DNA of 64,000 nucleotides, taken from Pontibacter chinhatensis. Lineage in GTDB: Bacteria > Bacteroidota > Bacteroidia > Cytophagales > Hymenobacteraceae. The stretch is taken from contig NZ_FOOT01000002.1 of NCBI RefSeq assembly GCF_900113285.1, positions 434,001 to 498,000 of the forward strand, read 5' to 3'. The notes beneath the pieces are model-generated. The model searched no databases. It was not told the DNA's origin and saw only the letters and a list, made by a program, of their open reading frames with translations. The translations under genes and the position numbers were made by a program. Of this stretch, positions 56,022 through 64,000 are shown one piece after another (positions within the stretch are counted from its first letter, which is position 1; each line of letters begins with the position of its first letter).

Positions 56022-57593
56022 TTAGTTTATTACTTCGCTTACCGGGATGCGCACAAAGTATAGCTCGCGCACGCCCTCGTAGAGCAGGCCGATGGTGTTA
56101 TCATCGACTTTGGTGAGGGCTGAGTAGCCGTACGTACCGCGCTCGTCAACCAGCAAGGCGTTGTTTTCGGGCCAGGCCTCGCCCAGATCGGTGCTGGCTT
56201 TGAGCGTGATGTTGTAGCGGCCGTGCGGCGTTGCGGCGTTGCTGAAGAAGAGTACTTCCTCTTTCCCTTTCTTCGTGCTCACATCAGCCTTGATGAAGCC
56301 GGCCATGCACACCGGATCCGGCAGGGCGCTGTAGGAAGTATGGTGCTCTACCCAGGTCTGGCCCAGGTCGGTGGTGGTAGCCACAGATCGGAAGCGGCCG
56401 CGGTTGTCGCGCATGTTCAGCATCAGGGTGCCGGGCGTGGTTTCCACTACCTGGCTCTCGGTGGTATTGGATTTTGCGCCGATGCCGCTCTTCCAGGTCT
56501 TGCCGTTGTCCTGGCTGTAGATGACAGAGGAGTGCGGCATCTTGTTCTCATCCCAGTACTGCGACGGGAAAACCAGCGTGCCGTTCTGCATCACGATGCC
56601 GTTGCCGGGGCCGTTGAAATAGAGGCGCCAGTCGGGGTTCTTGATCTGATCAGTGATGCTGTACGGCTCCGACCAGGTTTTGCCGTCGTCGTCGCTGCTC
56701 ACCAGCACAAACTGCCCCGTCTCGTCCGGCGACAGGCCGGGGCCGGAACCGGCAATGGAACGGTTGCCCTTGCTCCACAGCGCTGCCACCCAAATTTTGC
56801 CGGTGGCGGGGTCAAAAAGTATAGATGGGTCGCCGACGCCGTTGTTTTCGTGCGGCTCGCCCATGTCCATGATAATTTTCATCGGCTCCCAGGTTTTGCC
56901 GCCGTCGGTGCTGCGGCTCATGCCCACGTCGATATTGGCCGGCAGGTCGCCAGCGTGCTCGTAGCGGATGTCATACACGGCAATCAGGGTGCCTTTGTCG
57001 GTGGTGGCGATGCCCGGGATGCGGTAGGTGTGCGAACCGTCCTGGCCGGCCTTGCGCAGGGCAATGCCCATGCGTTTGGTATACTCCGAGCCATCCTCCG
57101 ACACCGGGTATACTTTGCCAGCCGCGTCTACCAATTGGGTAGCGTGCAGCGCCACTTTGTTATCGATGTTGGCCGACTCCTTCAGCGTAACGCTGAACCA
57201 GATATAGTGCTTGCCCGGCTTGGCCTGGATGCTCAACGGCACCTCAAAATCCTCTGCCGTCGGCCGGATAGTCTTAACCAAGTTATCGGTACGGAACAGC
57301 GCCTCGGAGCCGGTAAAGTATACATCCAGCTTCTCCACATCCTGCAGGGCCGTGCTGTTGAGGCGGGCTTTTATACTTTGGAAGTTTATACTTTCGCTGC
57401 CCGCCGGCACGTACATCGTTACGCGCAGCACCGGGTTATGCTCCGTGCCCCGCAGCACCGGCACGGTTGGGGCAGTGCTCGTTATACTTACCCCACTCAC
57501 TGCGGGACCCGATGTGGTTACGCTTCTGGTGCAGCCCACGCTACAGAACAGCACCAGCAACAGGCAGCACAGAATACCTTTGGCTCTTGTCAT
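56022..57593 (-). CDS. GH33 sialidase lipoprotein with N-terminal domain
   Basis: A 523-residue lipoprotein with Cys21 in the lipobox CSVGC. Residues about 35-165 form a beta-sandwich found ahead of some sialidase propellers (VPVLRGTEHNPVLRVTMYVPAGSESINFQSIKARLN). The propeller begins with HTYRIPGIATTDKGTLIAVYDIRY, whose Arg belongs to the catalytic triad, and carries Asp boxes STDGGKTWE, SSDDDGKTWS, SQDNGKTWK, TTDLGQTWV and STDLGEAWP. It is a second exo-sialidase that differs in anchoring and added domain, so the pair may split surface and periplasmic work or different linkages. It lies between the symporter fusion and the esterase in the operon. Confidence 0.94.
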   Translation of the reverse strand: MTRAKGILCCLLLVLFCSVGCTRSVTTSGPAVSGVSITSTAPTVPVLRGTEHNPVLRVTMYVPAGSESINFQSIKARLNSTALQDVEKLDVYFTGSEALFRTDNLVKTIRPTAEDFEVPLSIQAKPGKHYIWFSVTLKESANIDNKVALHATQLVDAAGKVYPVSEDGSEYTKRMGIALRKAGQDGSHTYRIPGIATTDKGTLIAVYDIRYEHAGDLPANIDVGMSRSTDGGKTWEPMKIIMDMGEPHENNGVGDPSILFDPATGKIWVAALWSKGNRSIAGSGPGLSPDETGQFVLVSSDDDGKTWSEPYSITDQIKNPDWRLYFNGPGNGIVMQNGTLVFPSQYWDENKMPHSSVIYSQDNGKTWKSGIGAKSNTTESQVVETTPGTLMLNMRDNRGRFRSVATTTDLGQTWVEHHTSYSALPDPVCMAGFIKADVSTKKGKEEVLFFSNAATPHGRYNITLKASTDLGEAWPENNALLVDERGTYGYSALTKVDDNTIGLLYEGVRELYFVRIPVSEVIN

Positions 57594-57675
57594 TATACTT
57601 TGTGTTTGATACTTGCTGCGTTTTCCAGCGCAGCTTTATACTTGGGTTTATACTTTAAAAGACTATGGTCTATAC

Positions 57676-60357
57676 TTACATCACCTTCTCTTTTACCTTG
57701 CCGCGCTGCGCCTCGCTCTCATAGATGGTCAGTCCCTCGTGCTCGCGCTCCTGACCGCCGAAAAGCAGGCTGAACAGGTACCCGAAAATCACGCAGGATG
57801 CCAGCCCGGTGAAGGCATAGAGCAGCAGGTTGATGTTGGTGTACTGGCTGATATAAAACTGCACCAGTCCGCTCAGCAGAAGCCCCGTAATAGCCCCTTT
57901 GGCATTGGCCCTTTTGGTGAAGATGCCCAGCATGAACAAGCCGCCCAGGCCGCCGGTGAACAGACCAAGAATGGTGTTAAACTGGTCCCAGAGCGAAGAA
58001 ATGCCCCATTGCGCCATCACCAGCGCCAGCGAGGTGCCCACCACGCCTATCGTCAGGGTGATGTACTTGGCGGTGCTCAGGTAGCTTTTGTCTGACTTGG
58101 TCGGCACAAAGCGCCTGTAAAAGTCAGTGATGATGGCCGTAGTCACCGAGTTCATGCTGCTGCTCAGGGTAGACATGGCCGCTGCGAATATGGCGGCAAT
58201 CAATAGGCCGGTGATGCCCGCCGGAAGCTCCGTTACGATATACCACGGGAAGATAGCGTCCTGGCTTTGCAGCTGGTAGTTCACTTTCTCCGGGTGCTCC
58301 CTAAAGAACAGGTACAGCATGGTACCGATCGAGAAGAAGATGATAGCCGAAGGCAGCGCCATCCAAGCACCCAAACGCATACTTTTCTTCGACTCTGCCT
58401 CGTTTTTCGTGGTCAGGTATTTCTGCACCACGGATTGGTCGGTACCATAGGAAATTACGTTGATAGCCAGGCCACCCAGTATCACCACCCACAGCGTAGG
58501 CTCATTAAGGCTGAAAGTGAGGTCGAGGATATTGAGCTTCTCGTTTTGCTGGATGGTTTGCCAGATCGTGTCAGCATCGGCCTCCAACTGAAATGGAATC
58601 ATCACCAGGCACACCAGGGCACCGCCCAAAAGTATAACCACCTGCGCCACGTCCGTCCATACCACAGCCTCAATGCCGCCCTTCATAGTATAAAAGATTG
58701 TAATTATGCCCATCAGCAGGATGCACAGGTTCACGTTAATGCCTGTCACCAGGGTGAGCGCCAGGCTCGGCAGCAGGAGCACGATGGCCAGGCGACCGAG
58801 CTGCAGCATGATGTAAAGCAACGAGGCCAGGGCGCGCGCCACGTAGTTGAAGCGCTTCTCCAGGTACTCGTAAGCCGAGGTTATCTGCAGCTTGCGGTAA
58901 AACGGAATGAAGTAGGTAGTGATTACAGGAATGACCAGGATAATGGTCATCTGAAGTATAAAGTAGTTCCAGTTGGTGGCGTAAGTCTTGGCCGGGATGG
59001 ACATGAAGGTGATGGCGCTCAGCTGCGTGCCGTAGATGCTCAGGCCAGCGGCCCAGCCCGGTATGCGCTGCCCGCCGCGGAAGTAGTCGTCGGTGGTGCT
59101 TTGGTTACGGGAGGTCCACATGCCGATGCCCACCATCAGCAGCAAGTATAACACCACGACCACGTAGTCGAGCCAGGCGAAGTAGTGCTGCGGCGCGAGA
59201 TTGCCTTTGAGCACCTCCGGCGTGCGCACCCCCGGCCTGATTTCGCCGGAAGGAATCAGGATGTCGTTGTCCCAGCGGGTGGCAAAGGTGGTTACGGGCG
59301 CGTAAGGCAGCTCGCTGGACTTGGTCCAGGCGTCGGTAACAGTGTTGTAGAGGTAAATGTCTTTGCTGAAGCCCTCGTGCTGGGTCTGCAGGGCCAGGCG
59401 CGCTGCCTCCAGCCTTGCCTTCTCGGCCTCGTCGGTGGTGCGGGCGATGGCGGCATTGTGCTGCTCTATCTGTGTAAAGACATTGCCTTTGTCGCCTCCG
59501 AAAACAAGGATGTAGTTGGCCCCGGTGATAACGCCGGTAGCAGCAGAGAGCGTTGTTTCGTTGCCCTTGCCGTCAGAAATATTGCTAAGTTGTTTCCAGT
59601 TGTTCTTCTTTGGGTCGTAGCGGAAGGTGGAGCCGTAGAGTTCGCTCACGCCGGACTCGGTTCTGGCCCTGCCGCCAATCAGGTATAAAGCCGGGTACTC
59701 GCCGTTGGACTGCACAAACGCCACCGCATGCGAGAGCGCCTTTGGCAGCTCCGGCAGCTGCTCCCAGCCTTTGGAAAGTGAAGATAAGTCTAAGCGGTAA
59801 AAGCCGTTGCTGGCCTTGCCCGTGGTTTCGCCGCCTGCCACGTATACCTGGTTGCCGATGACGGCCGCGGCAGCATTGGTAAGGGGCAACGGCAGCGCCG
59901 GCAGCTGCTCTACCTTTACTTCTTTTGAGGCGGGGTTCCACTGCAACAGCAGCACCGCGTTCTGGATGCCCTGCTCATTCTCCCCGCCTATACTTACCAC
60001 GCCCTGCGGGGTGGCAACGTTGGCGCTATAGGCCAGCGGCTGCGGCAGTTGAAAGGTTTTGTCGTGCCAGCTATACTTGCCCTGTCCGTCTTTAAGCAAG
60101 ACGAAAATATCCTGCCAATACTTTTTCTTTCCTCCCTCCCAAGGCAAGCCCTCCGGAAAGTTGGCCCCACCGCCCAGCAGCAGCGCGTTGTTGTGCACGC
60201 CGCCCACCGGACCGGCCAGGCCCGGCTGCACCGCCTGTCCGGGAGAGGCAGGAAGTGTGGCTGCAACAGACCACTCCAGGTTGTTAGGCTTTTGCTGTTC
60301 TGCCCGGCCTACGGTAAAGGCGAGTAGAAAAAGAAGTATAGGCAGGATATTTTTCAT
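57676..60357 (-). CDS. Kelch mutarotase fused to sodium:solute symporter
   Basis: An 893-residue fusion. A signal peptide is followed by a kelch beta-propeller (about 25-375) of the NanM-like cyclically permuted mutarotase type: PGQAVQPGLAGPVGGVHNNALLLGGGANFP, YVAGGETTGKASNGFYRLD, LYLIGGRARTESG, YILVFGGDKGNVF. From about 395 there are about 13 membrane segments of the SSS family (YVVVVLYLLLMVGIGMW, RGGQRIPGWAAGLSIYGTQLSAITFMSIPAKTYA-like sequence, GGIEAVVWTDVAQVVILLGG). The propeller would convert alpha- to beta-sialic acid in the periplasm, and the symporter would import it with sodium. Adjacency to the lyase gene, nine bases away, supports sialic acid as substrate. Confidence 0.93.
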   Translation of the reverse strand: MKNILPILLFLLAFTVGRAEQQKPNNLEWSVAATLPASPGQAVQPGLAGPVGGVHNNALLLGGGANFPEGLPWEGGKKKYWQDIFVLLKDGQGKYSWHDKTFQLPQPLAYSANVATPQGVVSIGGENEQGIQNAVLLLQWNPASKEVKVEQLPALPLPLTNAAAAVIGNQVYVAGGETTGKASNGFYRLDLSSLSKGWEQLPELPKALSHAVAFVQSNGEYPALYLIGGRARTESGVSELYGSTFRYDPKKNNWKQLSNISDGKGNETTLSAATGVITGANYILVFGGDKGNVFTQIEQHNAAIARTTDEAEKARLEAARLALQTQHEGFSKDIYLYNTVTDAWTKSSELPYAPVTTFATRWDNDILIPSGEIRPGVRTPEVLKGNLAPQHYFAWLDYVVVVLYLLLMVGIGMWTSRNQSTTDDYFRGGQRIPGWAAGLSIYGTQLSAITFMSIPAKTYATNWNYFILQMTIILVIPVITTYFIPFYRKLQITSAYEYLEKRFNYVARALASLLYIMLQLGRLAIVLLLPSLALTLVTGINVNLCILLMGIITIFYTMKGGIEAVVWTDVAQVVILLGGALVCLVMIPFQLEADADTIWQTIQQNEKLNILDLTFSLNEPTLWVVILGGLAINVISYGTDQSVVQKYLTTKNEAESKKSMRLGAWMALPSAIIFFSIGTMLYLFFREHPEKVNYQLQSQDAIFPWYIVTELPAGITGLLIAAIFAAAMSTLSSSMNSVTTAIITDFYRRFVPTKSDKSYLSTAKYITLTIGVVGTSLALVMAQWGISSLWDQFNTILGLFTGGLGGLFMLGIFTKRANAKGAITGLLLSGLVQFYISQYTNINLLLYAFTGLASCVIFGYLFSLLFGGQEREHEGLTIYESEAQRGKVKEKVM

Positions 60358-60366
60358 CAGACTGTG

Positions 60367-61308
60367 TTAGGCGTATTTCGTTTCGGGTGCGCGGGAGCAA
60401 TATTCGTCAAAACCCAGTGCGGCCACATCCTCTTTAAAAGACTGGAACTGCGCTGTACCCATGTTGCGAACTGGCAGACGGAACGCGCCGCAGTCGAGGC
60501 CAATCAGTTTCATGTAGGCTTTGCCGGTGGCAATGCCGCCATACTTGCCCAGCAGGCGGATCATGTCGATGGACTGCTGCTGCAGGCTTTGGGCCTTCTC
60601 CAAATCACCTTGCTCAAAGGCCTCTATCAGGCTGGTGTAGAGCGGAGCGGCATAGTTGTAGGTGCTGCCTACACCGCCCTTTGCCCCAAGTACCAGGGCA
60701 GACAGGAGGTTCTCATCGCGGCCCCACAGCATGTCATACTTGCCGTTGCCGAAGCGCAGGCAAGACTGGAAATCCATGAAATCCTCGTGCGTATACTTGA
60801 TGCCCGCAAAGTTGGGGATGCTTCCCTCCACCTCTTTGAGCAGGTCTATCATCTGGAAACCCACCCCCGTCAGCACCGGAATGTGGTAGTAATAGAAGGC
60901 CATCTGCGGCACGGCATCGGCCACCGCTTTGCAGCACTCAGCCAGCACCTGCACCGAAGCGGGCTTAAAGTATGAGGGGGCCGTAAATGATACGGCGTAC
61001 AGGCCGATACGCTGCGCGTGCCGCGACAGGTCGATGGCATCCTGCAGGCAGGTGCCGCCCACCAGCGTGATTACCTTAAAGTCATCGTCGCCTTTGGTAG
61101 CCTCGCCCCAAGCCTCGGCTACCTGCTTCTTCTCCTCCAGCGTCAGGGACACGCCCTCCCCGGTGGAGCCGCAGATGAAGGCTCCTGTATTCCCGTTTGT
61201 TTTCAGCAGGTTGTAGTAAGATGGGATCAGCTCCAGGTGCAGGCTTCCATCTGGGTGCATGGGTGTGAAAGGAGCCACGATGAGCCCTTGTAAGTGTGCA
61301 AATTTCAT
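60367..61308 (-). CDS. nanA: N-acetylneuraminate lyase
   Basis: A 313-residue cytoplasmic TIM-barrel protein of the DHDPS/NAL family. GSTGEG (47-52) binds the keto-acid carboxylate. Y141 in YYYHIPVLTGVG and Schiff-base K171 in FAGIKYTHEDFMD complete the active site. The lyase splits N-acetylneuraminate into ManNAc and pyruvate. Its place directly ahead of the symporter fusion and in one operon with the epimerase makes the lyase role much more likely than lysine biosynthesis. The 249-base gap upstream to SusD holds a strong hairpin at 61484. Confidence 0.94.
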   Translation of the reverse strand: MKFAHLQGLIVAPFTPMHPDGSLHLELIPSYYNLLKTNGNTGAFICGSTGEGVSLTLEEKKQVAEAWGEATKGDDDFKVITLVGGTCLQDAIDLSRHAQRIGLYAVSFTAPSYFKPASVQVLAECCKAVADAVPQMAFYYYHIPVLTGVGFQMIDLLKEVEGSIPNFAGIKYTHEDFMDFQSCLRFGNGKYDMLWGRDENLLSALVLGAKGGVGSTYNYAAPLYTSLIEAFEQGDLEKAQSLQQQSIDMIRLLGKYGGIATGKAYMKLIGLDCGAFRLPVRNMGTAQFQSFKEDVAALGFDEYCSRAPETKYA

Positions 61309-61483
61309 TCAGGTGTATTTAGCGTTCTGTATTATGTTCGAGCTTTTTGTTTAGCATCATCAGACATGCATACTTTCCATACTTTAAGGTTTGGGCGAAC
61401 TCTTAAAGGTACTACCTTTTTAATCCCTTTAAAACCTAAGCTTCACCGTGTTCAAAGTATGGCGGCTGCTGCTTTGTGCCCGT

Positions 61484-61517
61484 GGAGCTGTGCCACACCA
61501 GCGTATAGCACAGCTCC
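61484..61517 (-). terminator. Hairpin between SusD and nanA
   Basis: Perfect 10 bp stem GGAGCTGTGC (61484-61493) and GCACAGCTCC (61508-61517) with a 14-base loop, 40 bases past the SusD stop codon. On the minus strand no T-run follows, so it is more likely a processing or attenuation site that separates receptor from enzyme expression. Confidence 0.55.
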
Positions 61518-61557
61518 TTTTAGCACATCAGGCAAGTATACATGCCCTTGCCCGGGG

Positions 61558-63099
61558 TTAGTACCCTGGCGTCTGTGTCAGTTTCGGATCGGAGTTGAGC
61601 ATGCCCACCGAGATTGGCAGCAGCAGCTTGTACTCCTGCCCCGCGGCCAGGTATACCGGATCCACGTAGGCAAACACCCACTCGTTGCCCGCTCTGCGGA
61701 GCGACCACCAGCGCCTGCCCTCGCCTATAAACTCCCGCAGGTCCTCCTCCAGAATGGCGCGCATGTTGTCTTCCTGGCTGCCGTTTTCATAAGGAGTATA
61801 GTCGCTGCCATAGGCACGAGCCCGAATCTGGTTTATCTCGGCGGATGGGTCCATGCCCTGCTTGGTCTTGGCCTCGGCCAGCATCAGGAGCACATCGGCA
61901 TAGCGGTACACCGGGAAGTCCGTGTCGTACAGCTGGGCCCCAGCATCTTGGCGGCCGGCAAACTTGGTCAGCAGCACACCGGCAATCGGGTAAGTAGGCG
62001 CTACGTCGCGGTACATCACCTGAAACGTTGCCGCAATGCGCTTGTCGTCAGGGTTCTGCAGTTTCTGAATCATCCCTTCAGACATGCCCACGCGGCTTGC
62101 ACCCGCTAGATAAGGATAAGCCTGCGCCACTGTCCTTGGGTTCGTTAGAGGGTCCAGCAGCAGGGTGCTGGCCTGGGTGGTGTTTACCCTGAAGTTGCCA
62201 TACACGCCCATCGTGCCCTCATCCTTCTCGTAGTTGATGGCAAAGATGATTTCCTTGTTGCCAGCCTCTCTTGCCGGGTTAAACAGGTCGGCATAGTTCT
62301 CCAGCAAACCAAGTCCGCCGATGGTGCCTACCTCCTCCAGTGCCTGCTGCGCCGCGGCAAAGTCAGCGCTGCCACCGCCCATATGTGTGCCCGACCAGAG
62401 GTAGGCATCGCCTTTCAGGGTAAGGGTAGCGGCGCGGTTCCAGTAGATGTGCTTGGAGGTGCCGGTAAAGCCGCCGGTCAGGGCGTTATCGCTCCCAAAC
62501 AGCGCCAGCGACTGATCGATGTCAGCTTTTACCTGGGCCATCACGGCGTCCGGGGTAGCCCGCTCGCGGTAGAGGTCCGCCAGCCCGCCCACCTGTGTTA
62601 CGGGCTCGGTGGTCAGCGGCACGCCTCCCCAGGTTTTAAGCATCGTATAGTAGATGTAACCGCGCAAACCGTGCATCTCAGCCAGCACCCTGTTCTTCTG
62701 GTCATCCGGCACCGGTGTTTGCGGGAACAGCTTAATGGCTGTGTTCAGCTTATCCAGCAGGCTGTAGAAGCCCGCCCAGTTGGTAGCCGGCACATTGTTA
62801 ACGTCAATGTTATGGGTATAGTAGTTCCTGGCGCCCCCATCCTCGGACTCTGTGAAAAGACCGTCAGCCCATATCTCCGAGCGCATCTCCCCCAGCGAGA
62901 ACAGCGTGCCGTGGTACGATCGGAAGGAGCCGTACACGCCATAGTATAAGGTCATGGCAGCGTTCGGGTCTGAGAGGATAACGTCCCGGTTAAGTGAGGT
63001 TTGTGGTTTCACCTCATCCAGCTGGTCGCCGCAGCCCGTGGCACCAAGCACCAACGAGAGCCCCAGCACATATTTTATACTTGAAATATATCGTTTCAT
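61558..63099 (-). CDS. SusD/RagB lipoprotein, sialic acid operon
   Basis: A 513-residue lipoprotein; lipobox GATGC with Cys23. RagB/SusD blocks: MTLYYGVYGSFRSYHG, LAEMHGLRGYIYYTMLKTWGGVPLTTEPV, TLTLKGDAYLWSGTHMGGG, FPVYRYADVLLMLAEAKTKQGMDPSAEINQIRARAYG and the terminal EDLREFIGEGRRWWSLRR. Length is typical. Like the SusD of Tannerella sialic acid loci, it probably captures sialic acid or sialylated fragments for the SusC partner, whose gene lies 25 bases upstream. Confidence 0.94.
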   Translation of the reverse strand: MKRYISSIKYVLGLSLVLGATGCGDQLDEVKPQTSLNRDVILSDPNAAMTLYYGVYGSFRSYHGTLFSLGEMRSEIWADGLFTESEDGGARNYYTHNIDVNNVPATNWAGFYSLLDKLNTAIKLFPQTPVPDDQKNRVLAEMHGLRGYIYYTMLKTWGGVPLTTEPVTQVGGLADLYRERATPDAVMAQVKADIDQSLALFGSDNALTGGFTGTSKHIYWNRAATLTLKGDAYLWSGTHMGGGSADFAAAQQALEEVGTIGGLGLLENYADLFNPAREAGNKEIIFAINYEKDEGTMGVYGNFRVNTTQASTLLLDPLTNPRTVAQAYPYLAGASRVGMSEGMIQKLQNPDDKRIAATFQVMYRDVAPTYPIAGVLLTKFAGRQDAGAQLYDTDFPVYRYADVLLMLAEAKTKQGMDPSAEINQIRARAYGSDYTPYENGSQEDNMRAILEEDLREFIGEGRRWWSLRRAGNEWVFAYVDPVYLAAGQEYKLLLPISVGMLNSDPKLTQTPGY

Positions 63100-63124
63100 G
63101 TTGATTTCTCTTGAAAAGCCCGTT

Positions 63125-64000
63125 TTATAGTGTCACGTTCAAACCTGTGGTGATAGTGCGCGGCAGCGCGAATCTACCCACATCGTTGCCTCCCACCTCC
63201 GGGAAATTGCCACTGTAGCCAGTAAAGTACGCCAGGTTGGTGCCGGTTACGAAGAGGCGCAGCCCCTGCAGTTTATCGCGCAGCACCCCTTGCAGGAAGG
63301 CCTGCGGCACCTGGTAGCTCAATGTGATCTCGCGCATGGCCAGGTAGTCGCCTTTCTCATAGAAGTTGGCAAAAGAGGTTGTGCTGCCACCGGCGTCCTG
63401 GAAGTAGTTGCGGCCATAGTTCGCCCAGTAGTAGCGTGGCAGAGTGCCGCTTGGGTTGTCCGGGTGCCAGGTGTTTTTCACGTCCACCGGCCCGTTCTGC
63501 GAGCCCTGCACCTGCGACAAGCCTCTGAGCTTGGACTGGTTCAGGATTGTGTGGCCCAGAGCGAAATCAAACTGTGCAAACAGGTTGAAGCCTTTCCAGC
63601 TGAAGTTTGTGCCGAAGCCGCCTTGCACAGTTGGAATAGTGCGGCCCACGAAAACCCTGTCGCGGAAGTCGATGGTGTCATTCTGGTCCAGATCGCGCCA
63701 GCGGGCATCGCCCAGCAGCTTCACTTTCTTATCGCGGTGCGGCAGGTAAGCGTTATACAAGTTAGCATCTGCCTCCAGGTCAGCCTCTGTCAGGTACAGG
63801 CCATCATAGATAGGCGCCCAGATCTCATCCAGGCCTACGCGCTTGCCTTCCTGCAAACCAGCCACATGCACCCGCTTGCCGCTTGCCGGGTCATATACTT
63901 CTATGGTGCTTTGCCTGTTGTTCTCCAGGCCGTTGTCAGGCAGTTTTTTAGCGTAGTTCTTCACGTGGAAGAAGTTGGCGCTCACATCCCAGCTGAAGCC
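63125..64000 (-). CDS. SusC/RagA TonB-dependent transporter, C-terminal part
   Basis: The gene continues beyond the right edge; the frame is open to base 64000 (upstream residues read GFSWDVSANFF), so the internal Met at 63985 is not the start. About 290 residues of barrel C terminus are visible: GDARWRDLDQNDTIDFRDRVFVGRTIPTVQGGFGTNFSWKGFNLFAQFDFALGH-like sequence, YLAMREITLSYQVPQAFL, LRLFVTGTNLAYFTGYSG and the end ALPRTITTGLNVTL. These are standard for SusC-type receptors. With SusD it forms the third receptor pair and heads the sialic acid operon. Confidence 0.94.
   Translation of the reverse strand, partial: GFSWDVSANFFHVKNYAKKLPDNGLENNRQSTIEVYDPASGKRVHVAGLQEGKRVGLDEIWAPIYDGLYLTEADLEADANLYNAYLPHRDKKVKLLGDARWRDLDQNDTIDFRDRVFVGRTIPTVQGGFGTNFSWKGFNLFAQFDFALGHTILNQSKLRGLSQVQGSQNGPVDVKNTWHPDNPSGTLPRYYWANYGRNYFQDAGGSTTSFANFYEKGDYLAMREITLSYQVPQAFLQGVLRDKLQGLRLFVTGTNLAYFTGYSGNFPEVGGNDVGRFALPRTITTGLNVTL

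Noticed and set aside
56223..57773. 516-residue plus-strand open frame
   Set aside because: Antisense to the lipoprotein sialidase; no signal, motif or neighbour supports it.
60367..61308. Dihydrodipicolinate synthase (lysine pathway)
   Set aside because: The fold is shared, but position between SusC/SusD and a sialic acid symporter, and the absence of lysine genes, favour N-acetylneuraminate lyase.

Overview
The window looks like a chromosomal segment from a Bacteroidota bacterium of the order Cytophagales, most likely Hymenobacteraceae (Pontibacter or a close relative). The genus is an inference. The support is three SusC/SusD pairs, lipoboxes and twin-arginine signals typical of the phylum, a candidate type IX secretion sorting domain, moderate-to-high GC coding DNA and AT-rich spacers. 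From 2677 to the right edge every gene I accept lies on the minus strand; only the two leftmost genes are on the plus strand. I saw no tRNA, rRNA, CRISPR array, insertion sequence or phage gene.

Layout from left to right. 1-1727: the end of a GH92 alpha-mannosidase and a small 2H phosphoesterase. 2677-13569: a GHL10-type hydrolase with a CBM9-like protein, a GH20, a GH29, CutC, a glycosylasparaginase and a GH125 mannosidase. 13728-30119: three more GH20 enzymes, a second GH29, a GH84, three sulfatases and a GH16 lipoprotein. 30245-42430: two SusC/SusD pairs and a ROK-family regulator. 42788-51071: a PNGase F homologue, two GH27 enzymes and a GH2 beta-galactosidase. 51411-64000: a sialic acid operon with two sialidases, an epimerase, a double-domain esterase, a kelch-plus-symporter fusion, a lyase and a third SusC/SusD pair that runs off the right edge.

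Together the genes describe a large locus for host-type glycoconjugates. PNGase F and glycosylasparaginase address the Asn-GlcNAc linkage. Sialidases and the O-acetylesterase uncap sialic acid. Fucosidases, GH27, GH2, GH20 and GH84 trim the antennae, while GH92 and GH125 take the mannose core. GH16 and the sulfatases point to sulfated poly-LacNAc such as mucin O-glycans or keratan sulfate. Released sialic acid would be imported by the symporter, split by the lyase to ManNAc and pyruvate, and ManNAc epimerised to GlcNAc.

Two sequence-level signals stand out beyond the genes. First, the heptamer TATACTT/AAGTATA occurs roughly thirty times more often than expected, in coding and non-coding DNA and in both orientations. 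Second, the larger spacers hold a family of hairpins with fixed geometry (10-3-10, 8-3-8 and 6-3-6 stems and loops) whose stem sequences differ between copies while still pairing. I do not recognise a described family matching either signal.
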